Origin: Marinomonas spartinae
Lineage (GTDB): Bacteria; Pseudomonadota; Gammaproteobacteria; Pseudomonadales; Marinomonadaceae
DNA: 64,000 bases
NCBI RefSeq assembly: GCF_900089775.1
Contig: NZ_FLOB01000002.1
Span: forward strand, 124,001-188,000
Direction: 5' to 3'
This document shows, one piece after another, positions 8,389 to 15,452 of this stretch. Under the pieces are notes generated by a model, which did no database searches, was not told the DNA's origin, and was given only the letters and a program-made list of their open reading frames with translations. The position numbers were made by a program, and so were the translations under genes. The first letter of the stretch is position 1; each line of letters opens with the position of its first letter.

Positions 8389-9231
8389 ATGGATCGTCTT
8401 TCATCGGTATTAAGTGCCTTTCGTCCTAAGGCGACTTCGATAAGTGCTCTTCATTGCGCTCGTCAAGGTGAGCACTTGGCTTTATCTGCTGATTCAAGCT
8501 ATTGGCTTTACCTAGTGACTGGGGGGCTTTCGTTAACCGCGCAAGAGAATAGCCGAACCGAGTTGAAAGAGGGGGATGGCGTGTGGCTTGCGACGGGGCA
8601 GGATCTCAGCGTATCCCTTATCCAAGGTATACACGGTCAAAGCACATTATTGGTTTGTGAATTTGATTTTGCCACAAAAGCACTTAATCCATTGTTGGAT
8701 TTAGAATGGCAATGGGTGAAAGTCGATAAAGGCGATGAGATTGCTCAGCAATTGGCGCCCTTGAAAACCATATTGCTCACTGAAAGTTTACAGCCCCGTT
8801 GTGGCTCTCAAGTGGTGACGGAAAGATTAGCCGAAGCCTATTTAGTGCAAATGCTTAGATTGTTTATACAACATCAAAAAATCGAATTGGGCTTATTAGC
8901 TGGCTTAAGTGATACCAGGCTGGCACGGGCAATCGTTGCCATCCATGAACAGCCTCAGCAAGCTTGGCAGGTGGCTAGCCTTGCCGATCAAGCCGGTATG
9001 TCGCGTTCGGTATTTAGTGGCTTGTTTAAAAGTACGATGGGAATGTCTCCCATGGCTTATTTAACGTCATGGCGTATGCGCCTCGCAGCGCAACGGATAA
9101 AAAATGGTGATAGAAATCTCGCTATTTTAAGTGATGAATTGGGTTATCAAAGTGAAGCGGCTTTTCGTCGGACCTTTAAAAAAGTCATTGGCGTAACACC
9201 GGGTGACATTGGTCGCCAAGCCCGCCTTTGA
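8389..9231 (+). CDS. AraC-family transcriptional regulator (cupin-type sensor)
   Basis: A 280-residue regulator. The N-terminal half (about 1-165) looks like the AraC_binding_2/cupin_6 domain, with LYLVTGGLSLTAQ and LKEGDGVWLATG strands. The C-terminal double helix-turn-helix covers about 180-278 with WQVASLADQAGMSRSVFSGL and the closing LGYQSEAAFRRTFKKVIGVT. An upstream TTG (12 codons earlier) keeps the frame open, but this ATG has a clear AGAGGG ribosome site. It is divergent from the peroxiredoxin-like gene, a common layout for cupin-AraC regulators and their oxidoreductase targets. Its 3' end almost touches the convergent GlxA-type gene (1-base gap). Confidence 0.87.
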   Translation: MDRLSSVLSAFRPKATSISALHCARQGEHLALSADSSYWLYLVTGGLSLTAQENSRTELKEGDGVWLATGQDLSVSLIQGIHGQSTLLVCEFDFATKALNPLLDLEWQWVKVDKGDEIAQQLAPLKTILLTESLQPRCGSQVVTERLAEAYLVQMLRLFIQHQKIELGLLAGLSDTRLARAIVAIHEQPQQAWQVASLADQAGMSRSVFSGLFKSTMGMSPMAYLTSWRMRLAAQRIKNGDRNLAILSDELGYQSEAAFRRTFKKVIGVTPGDIGRQARL

Positions 9232-9232
9232 G

Positions 9233-10186
9233 TCAATGGGTTAAGGGTGATACAAACCGTTGACGAAAAGCACTAGGCGTTAAGCCTGTTATTTTGCGAA
9301 ACGCTTTTCGGCAACTGCCAACGTCGTCATAGCCAACTTGTAGGGCAATGGTCTCAAAAGGTAGTGTGGTTTGTTCCAAGGTATCGCAGGCCACTTGAAT
9401 CCGAAGGCGTTGTAAATATTCATTTGGGTTCAGCCCTGTGCTCTTAGCGAAACGACGCAAAAAGGTTCTGGGGGTGAGCTTAGCTAATTGCGCCATGGTG
9501 TCGGTGCGCTGAACGTGTGCGTAGTCTCCTTGTAAATGGTGCTGGACCTTGAGAATCGCCCCATCACCATGATCAAAACTTGGCTGAAACTGCTGATAAT
9601 AGCGTTGTTCTCTTTTGCCTGTGTCGATGACTAAGGTTTTACCAAGTTGACGAACAATATGTGTATTGGTTAATGCTTGCACCAGTTCTAGCGCTAAATC
9701 CACCCAAGACATCATTCCGCCTGCGGTAATAACATCTCCTTGATTGATCAGAATCTTAGAGGTATCCACTGGTTGCTTAGGAAAACGCTCTCTAAGTGCA
9801 CTTTCCAGTGCCCAGTGAGTTGTCATCACTCGTTTATCGGTGATCCCTGTATCCGCTAGGAAAAAAGCCCCCGCGCAAGCACTGCAAAGTATGGCACCAT
9901 GCCTATGCTGGTGGATTAGAAAATCCTTAATTATTGGATTTGTCTGACTATAGCTTGCCTGGTTCAAAGAGGGTGGTAATAAGATGGCATGGAAGGCATC
10001 CTTGTATTGCTTGTCCCAACTTGCCGCTTGGATTTCTTTCTCACTTAATTGGTGAGTCGTAAGGTGAGTAGGTAAGCTGGCAGCCTGACAGGCTTCATTG
10101 GCAAGCTCGAATATTTCAGCAAAGCCATAGGCCGCCGATAATAGGCAGTCTTGATAAGCGACCACCGCAATATGATACTGTGTCAT
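9233..10186 (-). CDS. GlxA-family transcriptional regulator (DJ-1/PfpI + AraC HTH)
   Basis: A 317-residue two-domain regulator. Residues about 5-185 form a class I glutamine amidotransferase-like (DJ-1/PfpI) sensor, with the nucleophile-elbow segment AILCSACAGAFFLADTG (C101, C104). Residues about 215-312 form an AraC-type double HTH (MAQLAKLTPRTFLRRFAKSTG and VGYDDVGSCRKAFRKITGLT). Members of this family control carnitine, arginine or isonitrile metabolism and often sit next to isochorismatase-like hydrolases. Here it is divergent from such a gene, separated by about 108 bases, and is its probable regulator. The inducer is unknown. Confidence 0.88.
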   Translation of the reverse strand: MTQYHIAVVAYQDCLLSAAYGFAEIFELANEACQAASLPTHLTTHQLSEKEIQAASWDKQYKDAFHAILLPPSLNQASYSQTNPIIKDFLIHQHRHGAILCSACAGAFFLADTGITDKRVMTTHWALESALRERFPKQPVDTSKILINQGDVITAGGMMSWVDLALELVQALTNTHIVRQLGKTLVIDTGKREQRYYQQFQPSFDHGDGAILKVQHHLQGDYAHVQRTDTMAQLAKLTPRTFLRRFAKSTGLNPNEYLQRLRIQVACDTLEQTTLPFETIALQVGYDDVGSCRKAFRKITGLTPSAFRQRFVSPLTH

Positions 10187-10294
10187 AGAGAAGATTCATT
10201 TTGTCATTTTAAGCCCTTAATATGGCAAATTTGACACTGCAATGGAACCGATCTTTTTGAGACGCTATGAATTTACCATCAATAGGAGCGTAAT

Positions 10295-10816
10295 ATGAGC
10301 CGTACTGCTTTATTAGTCATCGATCCACAATACGATTATTTCGATAATGGGAAGTTTCCACTTTGGAATGCTGACAACACACTAAACGAGATAGTAAGTG
10401 CTATTCATGCTGCAAAAGAACAAGATGCCGCTGTTGTACTGGTTCAGCATGTATCGGATGAGGAATCGCCTTTTTTTGTGGCAGATACGCAGGGCGTTAA
10501 GCTCCATCAAGCCATTCTAGATGCAGCTCCAGATGCCCCCATCGTCACCAAAGAACATGCCGATGCTTTCCAAGACACCAACTTAACCGAGCTGTTAAAC
10601 GATTTAGAAGTGGATCGTCTGGTGGTTTGCGGCATGATGACACAAAACTGTGTGACACACACCGCGATTTCAGATGATGCCGACCCTTATCAAGTTAGCA
10701 TTCTGTCGGATGCCTGCACGACCCGTGAAGAGCTGCTGCATCTAATTGCCTTGGATGCGATCAAAACAAAAGTAAAATTTACGGATCTGAAATACGCCTT
10801 CGAACGTCCTAACTAA
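10295..10816 (+). CDS. Isochorismatase-family cysteine hydrolase
   Basis: A 173-residue alpha/beta hydrolase of the isochorismatase superfamily. The Asp-Lys-Cys triad is visible as D10 (LLVIDPQYDYF), K86 (IVTKEHADAF) and C119 (GMMTQNCVTHTA). Presence of Cys places it with nicotinamidase- and ureidomalonase-type amidohydrolases rather than true isochorismatases. The start has GGAG six bases upstream. The divergent GlxA-type regulator suggests induction by its substrate, probably a small amide. The substrate cannot be named from sequence. Confidence 0.87.
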   Translation: MSRTALLVIDPQYDYFDNGKFPLWNADNTLNEIVSAIHAAKEQDAAVVLVQHVSDEESPFFVADTQGVKLHQAILDAAPDAPIVTKEHADAFQDTNLTELLNDLEVDRLVVCGMMTQNCVTHTAISDDADPYQVSILSDACTTREELLHLIALDAIKTKVKFTDLKYAFERPN

Positions 10817-10819
10817 TAT

Positions 10820-10845
10820 CACGGCATGAAGCGCTTCATGCTGTG
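10820..10845. terminator. 26-bp palindrome after the hydrolase gene
   Basis: The core GCATGAAGCGCTTCATGC is a perfect 18-bp palindrome extended on both sides (CACG/TGTG, one wobble). It starts four bases after the stop codon. It lacks a T-tract, so it may be a processing or stabilising hairpin rather than a true intrinsic terminator. Confidence 0.4.
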
Positions 10846-10946
10846 TGTAAACCGGCATTTTCTAATGCAGAAAGGCGAGTGGTTAATAAATAGCCAGAGA
10901 ATCAATGACTTTCACAGATTTATTGCATAAAAATGTCAGTTGCTCC

Positions 10947-10975
10947 TTGGCAAGGTCGACGCATGTCGATATAAT
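10947..10975 (+). promoter_or_regulatory. Sigma-70 promoter of the tRNA gene
   Basis: TTGGCA and TATAAT are separated by exactly 17 bases. The stretch after the -10 box is CTGCCTCGC, a GC-rich discriminator typical of stringently controlled stable-RNA promoters. The tRNA 5' end lies 15 bases past the -10 box. Confidence 0.85.
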
Positions 10976-10989
10976 CTGCCTCGCATTTA

Positions 10990-11066
10990 GGGCCTGTAGC
11001 TCAGTTGGTTAGAGCATCCGACTCATAATCGGCAGGTCCCCCGTTCAAGTCGGGGCAGGCCCACCA
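10990..11066 (+). tRNA. tRNA-Ile2 (anticodon CAT, lysidine type)
   Basis: A 77-base cloverleaf with encoded CCA. The acceptor stem is GGGCCTG/CAGGCCC, the D arm GCTC..GAGC, the anticodon loop CTCATAA and the T arm CCCCG/CGGGG. CAT could be Met, but the acceptor stem carries C4-G69 and C5-G68, the determinants used by TilS on the minor isoleucine tRNA, and begins GGGCCTGTAGCTC like tRNA-Ile. After lysidine modification it would read AUA. The first anticodon-stem pair (27-43) is a T-C mismatch. Confidence 0.85.
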
Positions 11067-11075
11067 TATAAAATA

Positions 11076-11110
11076 AGCCCTAGCAGGTTAGTACTTGCTG
11101 GGGCTTTTTT
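11076..11110 (+). terminator. Intrinsic terminator of the tRNA gene
   Basis: AGCCCTAGCA pairs with TGCTGGGGCT around a short loop and is followed by a run of six T. It starts about ten bases after the CCA end. Confidence 0.85.
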
Positions 11111-11347
11111 GTTTCTAAAATGGCGTTCATTGCTCTAATCATCTATATTTTTTGATATCTCTCATTATAAAGCTGTGGCTGAAATAGGTCTCTTTCAGAA
11201 TTTTCTGTCTGTTTTGGCATGCTAACAGTCGTTGGGGCCATTAAGGACTATCCGTTTTTGGTAAAGTTTTCTTTTTTGGTGCTTTCTGGGTACAACCTTT
11301 GCATTGGTTATTAAGTGTTCAATAATAACCATAAATAAAGGTGTTCC

Positions 11348-12316
11348 ATGCTTAAAACTGTTACTAATAGTACCTTTTCTGATTCTTTTTTGTGCTCTTT
11401 TCAATCCAATGACATTGAAGAGCACGTTAATAACTTTAACGGTTGGGAAGCGGATTATGACCAGATTTCCTCTGGTGCATTTGAAGGCAGTTTAACGGAA
11501 CTTTCCTTGGAAGGAATGCTACTTCAGCGAGAGAAGGTGAATCAGGAAGTGATAAAAAATGGTGTGACGGATGCGGATTTCGTCTCATTTAGTGTGCCAT
11601 TGATGGAGCAGCATGAGGCGTTTTACTGTGATGGGCATGCCTTTGAATTTAATCACTTATTGGTGTCCAGCGGGTGCTTTCCTGAGCTAAAGACCCCTAA
11701 AAATACGGATGTTGTTGTGATTAATGTCCCGACGAATATGTTTCAGCAGATACTGCAAGAACAAAAAATTGCTTTTGACTTTTCTGAGCAGGCCTATTGC
11801 CACCGATTAACACCTTGTCACAATACCCGCGAGCTGGTTGGTTTATTAGGTACAGTGATGGCACCGAATGGTAGCTTAGATTTTTTGAGCCATGAACCAG
11901 TGCGCTTAGGCGTTCGTGATGCTATTTTTCAGCATTTGTTGGAAATAGTGGATAAGGAAGAGCCTCATGTGATCGATCCAACTGCACGTAAGCGAGTCGT
12001 AGACAGGGCGCGGGATTACGTACTGTCTAGAATGGATGAGCCGCCGACTATTTTTGAGCTTTGTAACCTGATAGGGGCCAGCCGACGTAAATTGCAATAC
12101 TGCTTTCAAGAAACTTTAGGCATCAATCCTGTTACCTATTTACGCATTCTTCGACTTAATGCTGTGCATCGTGAGTTATTATTGTCTCCTGATGTGACCT
12201 CTGTACAGGACGCAGCAGCGAAAAATGGCTTTTTACACTTGAGCCGTTTTGCAGGGGATTACCGTCAATTGTTTGGCGAGCTACCTTCGGATACTTTAAA
12301 GAAACGGTATGTATAA
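11348..12316 (+). CDS. AraC-family transcriptional regulator (EutR-like)
   Basis: A 322-residue regulator with an uncharacterised N-terminal sensor domain and a C-terminal AraC HTH (about 222-320). The first HTH helix pair is in PTIFELCNLIGASRRKLQYC and the second in VTSVQDAAAKNGFLHLSRFA. The overall form, with 'LLASR' absent but 'IGASRRKLQYCFQ...INPVTYLR' present, is like EutR and related activators of amine or amide catabolism. The next genes on the same strand are an MFS carrier and an amidase, so it is the likely activator of that pair. The ATG has AAAGG upstream. Confidence 0.82.
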   Translation: MLKTVTNSTFSDSFLCSFQSNDIEEHVNNFNGWEADYDQISSGAFEGSLTELSLEGMLLQREKVNQEVIKNGVTDADFVSFSVPLMEQHEAFYCDGHAFEFNHLLVSSGCFPELKTPKNTDVVVINVPTNMFQQILQEQKIAFDFSEQAYCHRLTPCHNTRELVGLLGTVMAPNGSLDFLSHEPVRLGVRDAIFQHLLEIVDKEEPHVIDPTARKRVVDRARDYVLSRMDEPPTIFELCNLIGASRRKLQYCFQETLGINPVTYLRILRLNAVHRELLLSPDVTSVQDAAAKNGFLHLSRFAGDYRQLFGELPSDTLKKRYV

Positions 12317-12398
12317 CTTGGAATGTGAGCCTGACTGCTGATTTTATTTTTCTTCTTTACATCATTTTTGCTAATAACGGATAACCCTGACCTGCTTC

Positions 12399-12428
12399 TT
12401 TTTGTAATGTAAATTGACATTACAAAAA
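12399..12428. promoter_or_regulatory. 12-bp perfect inverted repeat upstream of the MFS gene
   Basis: TTTTTGTAATGT and ACATTACAAAAA flank a 6-base spacer (AAATTG). It lies about 80 bases after the AraC stop codon and about 150 bases before the MFS start. It could be an operator for a dimeric regulator or a weak AT-rich hairpin. A clean terminator would need a GC-rich stem, so I favour a protein-binding site. Confidence 0.5.
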
Positions 12429-12445
12429 CACAATAGGAGCAAACG

Positions 12446-12592
12446 ATGATGTATTCACTTCATACGAGTGCAATTGATGAAAGTAAAGAGAGATCAGCTT
12501 TTGGGACTCTTTCTTCTTTTTCTCTTCGATTTTTTTTTGAACACTCTTTCTTTGGATATTACGCTGAAGGAGAAGGCCTATGTCTAATATGA
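12446..12592 (+). CDS. Possible 48-codon leader ORF overlapping the MFS start
   Basis: An open frame starting ATG ATG TAT with an AGGAGC ribosome site five bases upstream. It reads MMYSLHTSAIDESKERSAFG and continues with a Phe/Ser-rich tail before stopping 13 bases inside the MFS gene, in another frame. Placement and the overlap suggest translational coupling or a leader-peptide role. The composition is not protein-like enough to be sure, and no homologue is recognised. It may also be a chance frame. Confidence 0.3.
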   Translation: MMYSLHTSAIDESKERSAFGTLSSFSLRFFFEHSFFGYYAEGEGLCLI

Positions 12593-13821
12593 CTTCTTCT
12601 CAGCATGCACCAGCTGGTCGCCGGGAAGGTTTGGTTATTGCGTTAGGCAGTAGCTTGACCATTGTTGGCTCGGTGATGATCGCACCGATTATCCCTAAAC
12701 TGGGGGCCCATTTTGGTCCCGTAGAACCTCATGCCGATGTATTGATTCCCTTAGCCATTTCGATTCCAGCTTTAGCAATTGCCGTGTTTGCTCCGTTAGC
12801 AGGTTGGCTGGCGGATAAGGTGGGCCGTAAAAACCTGTTGATTATCGCTACCGTTCTCTATGCTTTTTTGGGGATGGCACCAGCGCTTCTTAATGACCTT
12901 TCCAATATTGTGTTGTCTCGCTTGTTATTTGGTTTGGCGGAAGCCACCATTATGACCTGTTGTACGACCTTGATTGCCGATTATTGGCGGGATGATGAGC
13001 GACTGAGGTTTGTCAATTACCAGGTCATCGCTATCGGTGTGGTGGGGGCTGTATTCTTTCCAATAGGTGGCGCCATGGGCGAGCACTCTTGGCGTACACC
13101 CTTCTTCTTGTATTTGTTACCTCTTGTATTAGTGCCCCTTATGATGAAAGTACTGTGGGAGCCAGCGAAAAAGGCAAGAGAGGCTGAGAAGGTGGCGGTT
13201 TCTTCCGATGATGAGGAAGGAATGAATGTCGTTTCTCTGGTCATTAGTTATTTGATGATCTTCTTTGGCATGGTTTTAGTCTTTGTCGAAACCATTCAAG
13301 CACCGATTTTACAGGTGCATATTGGTATCACCTCGACAACGCAAATTGGTTCTACTGCAGGGGTTGCTTTATTAGCCACCTTGGTTGGCTCTCTGATTTG
13401 GACTCTATGCCGTAAGATACTTGGTATTAATGGCTGTAATGTTCTTTTGTTTGGCACACTTGGTCTTGGGCTTTGGATCCTTTCTGTCTCAAAAACTTAT
13501 GAAATGATGCTACTTGGCGTCATCATACATGGCGTAGGCGCAGGCTTGTTAGTGCCCAACGTGATGGCCTCTGTGATGAAAAGTTTGTCAAAACATGCCC
13601 GTGGACGTGGTATCGGTGGCTTTACGTCAAGTTTGTATTTGGGGCAGTTTGTTAGCCCTTTGATTGTCAGTTTTATCTTGGCAGTGACCGGGGTAAGTAT
13701 CAACATTGGCGTGGCATATATGGGCTACTTTGGACTTGCTCTTGCCGTTTTTTGGCTGTCTGTTTGGGTTTTCTCTCGAGAAAAGCCTGCTATTCTGACT
13801 AATAGCAAGACAGCCGCTTAA
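12580..13821 (+). CDS. MFS transporter
   Basis: A 413-residue major facilitator with about 12 membrane spans. The MFS motif A is clear between TM2 and TM3 (GWLADKVGRKNLL, residues 75-87). TM1 carries the region GSSLTIVGSVMIAPIIPKL, as in drug/H+ antiporter-like and aromatic-acid carriers. A charged loop near 195-215 (KKAREAEKVAVSSDDEEG) is the central cytoplasmic loop. The start has GAAGGAGAAGG upstream. It sits between the AraC regulator and an amidase, so it may import the amide substrate or export a product. Direction and substrate are not determinable. Confidence 0.88.
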   Translation: MSNMTSSQHAPAGRREGLVIALGSSLTIVGSVMIAPIIPKLGAHFGPVEPHADVLIPLAISIPALAIAVFAPLAGWLADKVGRKNLLIIATVLYAFLGMAPALLNDLSNIVLSRLLFGLAEATIMTCCTTLIADYWRDDERLRFVNYQVIAIGVVGAVFFPIGGAMGEHSWRTPFFLYLLPLVLVPLMMKVLWEPAKKAREAEKVAVSSDDEEGMNVVSLVISYLMIFFGMVLVFVETIQAPILQVHIGITSTTQIGSTAGVALLATLVGSLIWTLCRKILGINGCNVLLFGTLGLGLWILSVSKTYEMMLLGVIIHGVGAGLLVPNVMASVMKSLSKHARGRGIGGFTSSLYLGQFVSPLIVSFILAVTGVSINIGVAYMGYFGLALAVFWLSVWVFSREKPAILTNSKTAA

Positions 13822-13900
13822 TTGCGATCAGGCGTTAATGAACAAGATGCGTTAGTGAGCTAGCGTGTGAATTCATCAGTAAAATGTATACAACAATTAG

Positions 13901-13926
13901 GATGGCGCTGTGAGAACAGCGCCATC
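13901..13926 (+). other. GNRA-capped 11-bp hairpin upstream of the amidase
   Basis: GATGGCGCTGT and ACAGCGCCATC are perfect complements enclosing the tetraloop GAGA, a GNRA loop. It lies 24 bases before the amidase start, with no T-tract, so it is unlikely to be a terminator. It could stabilise the mRNA 5' end after processing or modulate translation. Confidence 0.55.
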
Positions 13927-13950
13927 GACATTAGATGTTAAGGGTAAAAA

Positions 13951-15387
13951 ATGAGTGATTTTCATGAACTGTTAGATAAATATGATGGCACAGAATTAGC
14001 AAGTCTGGTCAGACAAAAAGAAGTTCAGCCAAAGGAATTGTTGGAAACTTGTATTGAGCGTATTGAAAAAGTTGATCCAAGTCTGAATGGCATAGCGGAA
14101 AAACTCTATGATTCTGCCAGGGAAGCGACATACGCTGATGGGCCTTTTATGGGGATTCCGACATTGGTGAAGGATCTATTTGCTCCGATTAAAGAGGCTA
14201 AAACGACTAACGGCTCTTTAGCTGTTGGTGGTGTGCGTTTGGGTATTGACGACAATCACACCAGCCGTCTACGCGGAGCGGGCTGTGTGTTTGTTGGTAC
14301 TACAACGGCGCCTGAGTTTGGTACTTCCTATACCACTGAGTCAAGCCTTTTTGGTCCGACCCGCAATCCTTGGAATACCGAGCACAGTTGTGGTGGGTCA
14401 AGCGGCGGTTCTGCGGCGTTAGTAGCGGCTCGTGCTTTGCCGTTTGCCCATGGTAACGATGGGGGTGGGTCGATCCGCGTACCGTCTTCTTGCTGTGGTA
14501 TTTTCGGCCTAAAACCTACTCGTGGCTTGGTGCCATCAGGCCCGATGGTGGGTGAAGGCTGGGCGGGGATGAGTATTGCCCATGCGTTGACCTTGTCGGT
14601 TCGAGATAGTGCTGGTTTGCTGGATGTCGCCGCTGGAAGCGATTTAGGAGCCCCCTATGCCGCTCCCCATCAAGAAGAATCGTTTGTCTCGTCTTTGAGT
14701 AAACCGCTTCGTCCGCTTCGTATTGCAATGATTGATAGTTTGTCCCCTTGGCCGAACTCTAAAGAGGCAAACTTAGCACAGCAGCATGCGGCTAAGTTGT
14801 GTGAAGCGTTAGGTCACCATGTTACAACAGCCAAACTTCCTGTGGATCTCATGACTTTCTTTGATCGAGCGTTCGACATTATTGGACCAAATGTCAAAAG
14901 CTATGTGGAAATGATTGGTAATATGAGCGGATCTCCTGTGTCGGATGAGGCCTTGCAACCGAGTACGCGCATTATTATTCGCGACAAAGGCAGTATTTCG
15001 GCGGTGCAGTATGTGGATGCGGTGACTTATATGCATGGCTTAGGCCGTATAATGGCCAACTTTATGCAGGACTATGATGTTCTTCTTACACCAACTTTGA
15101 CCCGTCCTCCAGTGAAAATTGGTGAGCTGAATCTGCAAGACGATAGCAAATCGATTGAGGAGTTTATCCAGCTAAGCCATTCTTACTCACCATACACGGC
15201 GATTTTCAATGGTACAGGTCAGCCTGCTATGTCGGTACCTTTGTACTGGACGCCAGATAATTTGCCGCTTGGTGCGCATTTTGTTGGACGCTTTGGCGAA
15301 GATGCGACCTTGTTGGCCTTGGCTGCACAATTAGAGCAACATCAACCTTGGTGGAATAACAGACCCCCTGTGAATGCTTGTCGTTAG
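13951..15387 (+). CDS. Amidase (amidase-signature family)
   Basis: A 478-residue amidase-signature enzyme. The Ser-cisSer-Lys triad is K74 (PTLVKDLFAP), S150 (HSCGGSSGGSAA) and S174 (GNDGGGSIRVPSS), with the usual 24-residue spacing between the two serines. The following CCGIFGLKPTRG is the standard substrate-pocket stretch. These enzymes hydrolyse amides to acid and ammonia in the cytoplasm. It lacks GatA context (no gatB or gatC nearby), so it is catabolic rather than a tRNA amidotransferase subunit. It follows the MFS carrier by about 130 bases and probably acts with it under the AraC regulator. The start has AAGGG upstream. Confidence 0.9.
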   Translation: MSDFHELLDKYDGTELASLVRQKEVQPKELLETCIERIEKVDPSLNGIAEKLYDSAREATYADGPFMGIPTLVKDLFAPIKEAKTTNGSLAVGGVRLGIDDNHTSRLRGAGCVFVGTTTAPEFGTSYTTESSLFGPTRNPWNTEHSCGGSSGGSAALVAARALPFAHGNDGGGSIRVPSSCCGIFGLKPTRGLVPSGPMVGEGWAGMSIAHALTLSVRDSAGLLDVAAGSDLGAPYAAPHQEESFVSSLSKPLRPLRIAMIDSLSPWPNSKEANLAQQHAAKLCEALGHHVTTAKLPVDLMTFFDRAFDIIGPNVKSYVEMIGNMSGSPVSDEALQPSTRIIIRDKGSISAVQYVDAVTYMHGLGRIMANFMQDYDVLLTPTLTRPPVKIGELNLQDDSKSIEEFIQLSHSYSPYTAIFNGTGQPAMSVPLYWTPDNLPLGAHFVGRFGEDATLLALAAQLEQHQPWWNNRPPVNACR

Positions 15388-15420
15388 TCTCATCATCCAA
15401 GATATAAAGCGTTGAATACT

Positions 15421-15452
15421 ATTAAAGCCTACTCGAAGGAGTAGGCTTTAAT
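15421..15452. terminator. Bidirectional terminator-like hairpin
   Basis: ATTAAAGCCTACTC and GAGTAGGCTTTAAT are perfect 14-bp complements around the loop GAAG. It lies between the convergent amidase and HD-GYP genes, and its left part overlaps the last codons of the HD-GYP gene. The T-tracts are short. Confidence 0.65.

Noticed and set aside
13951..15387. GatA subunit of tRNA amidotransferase
   Set aside because: The amidase signature matches, but there is no gatB/gatC nearby and the carrier/regulator context fits a catabolic amidase.
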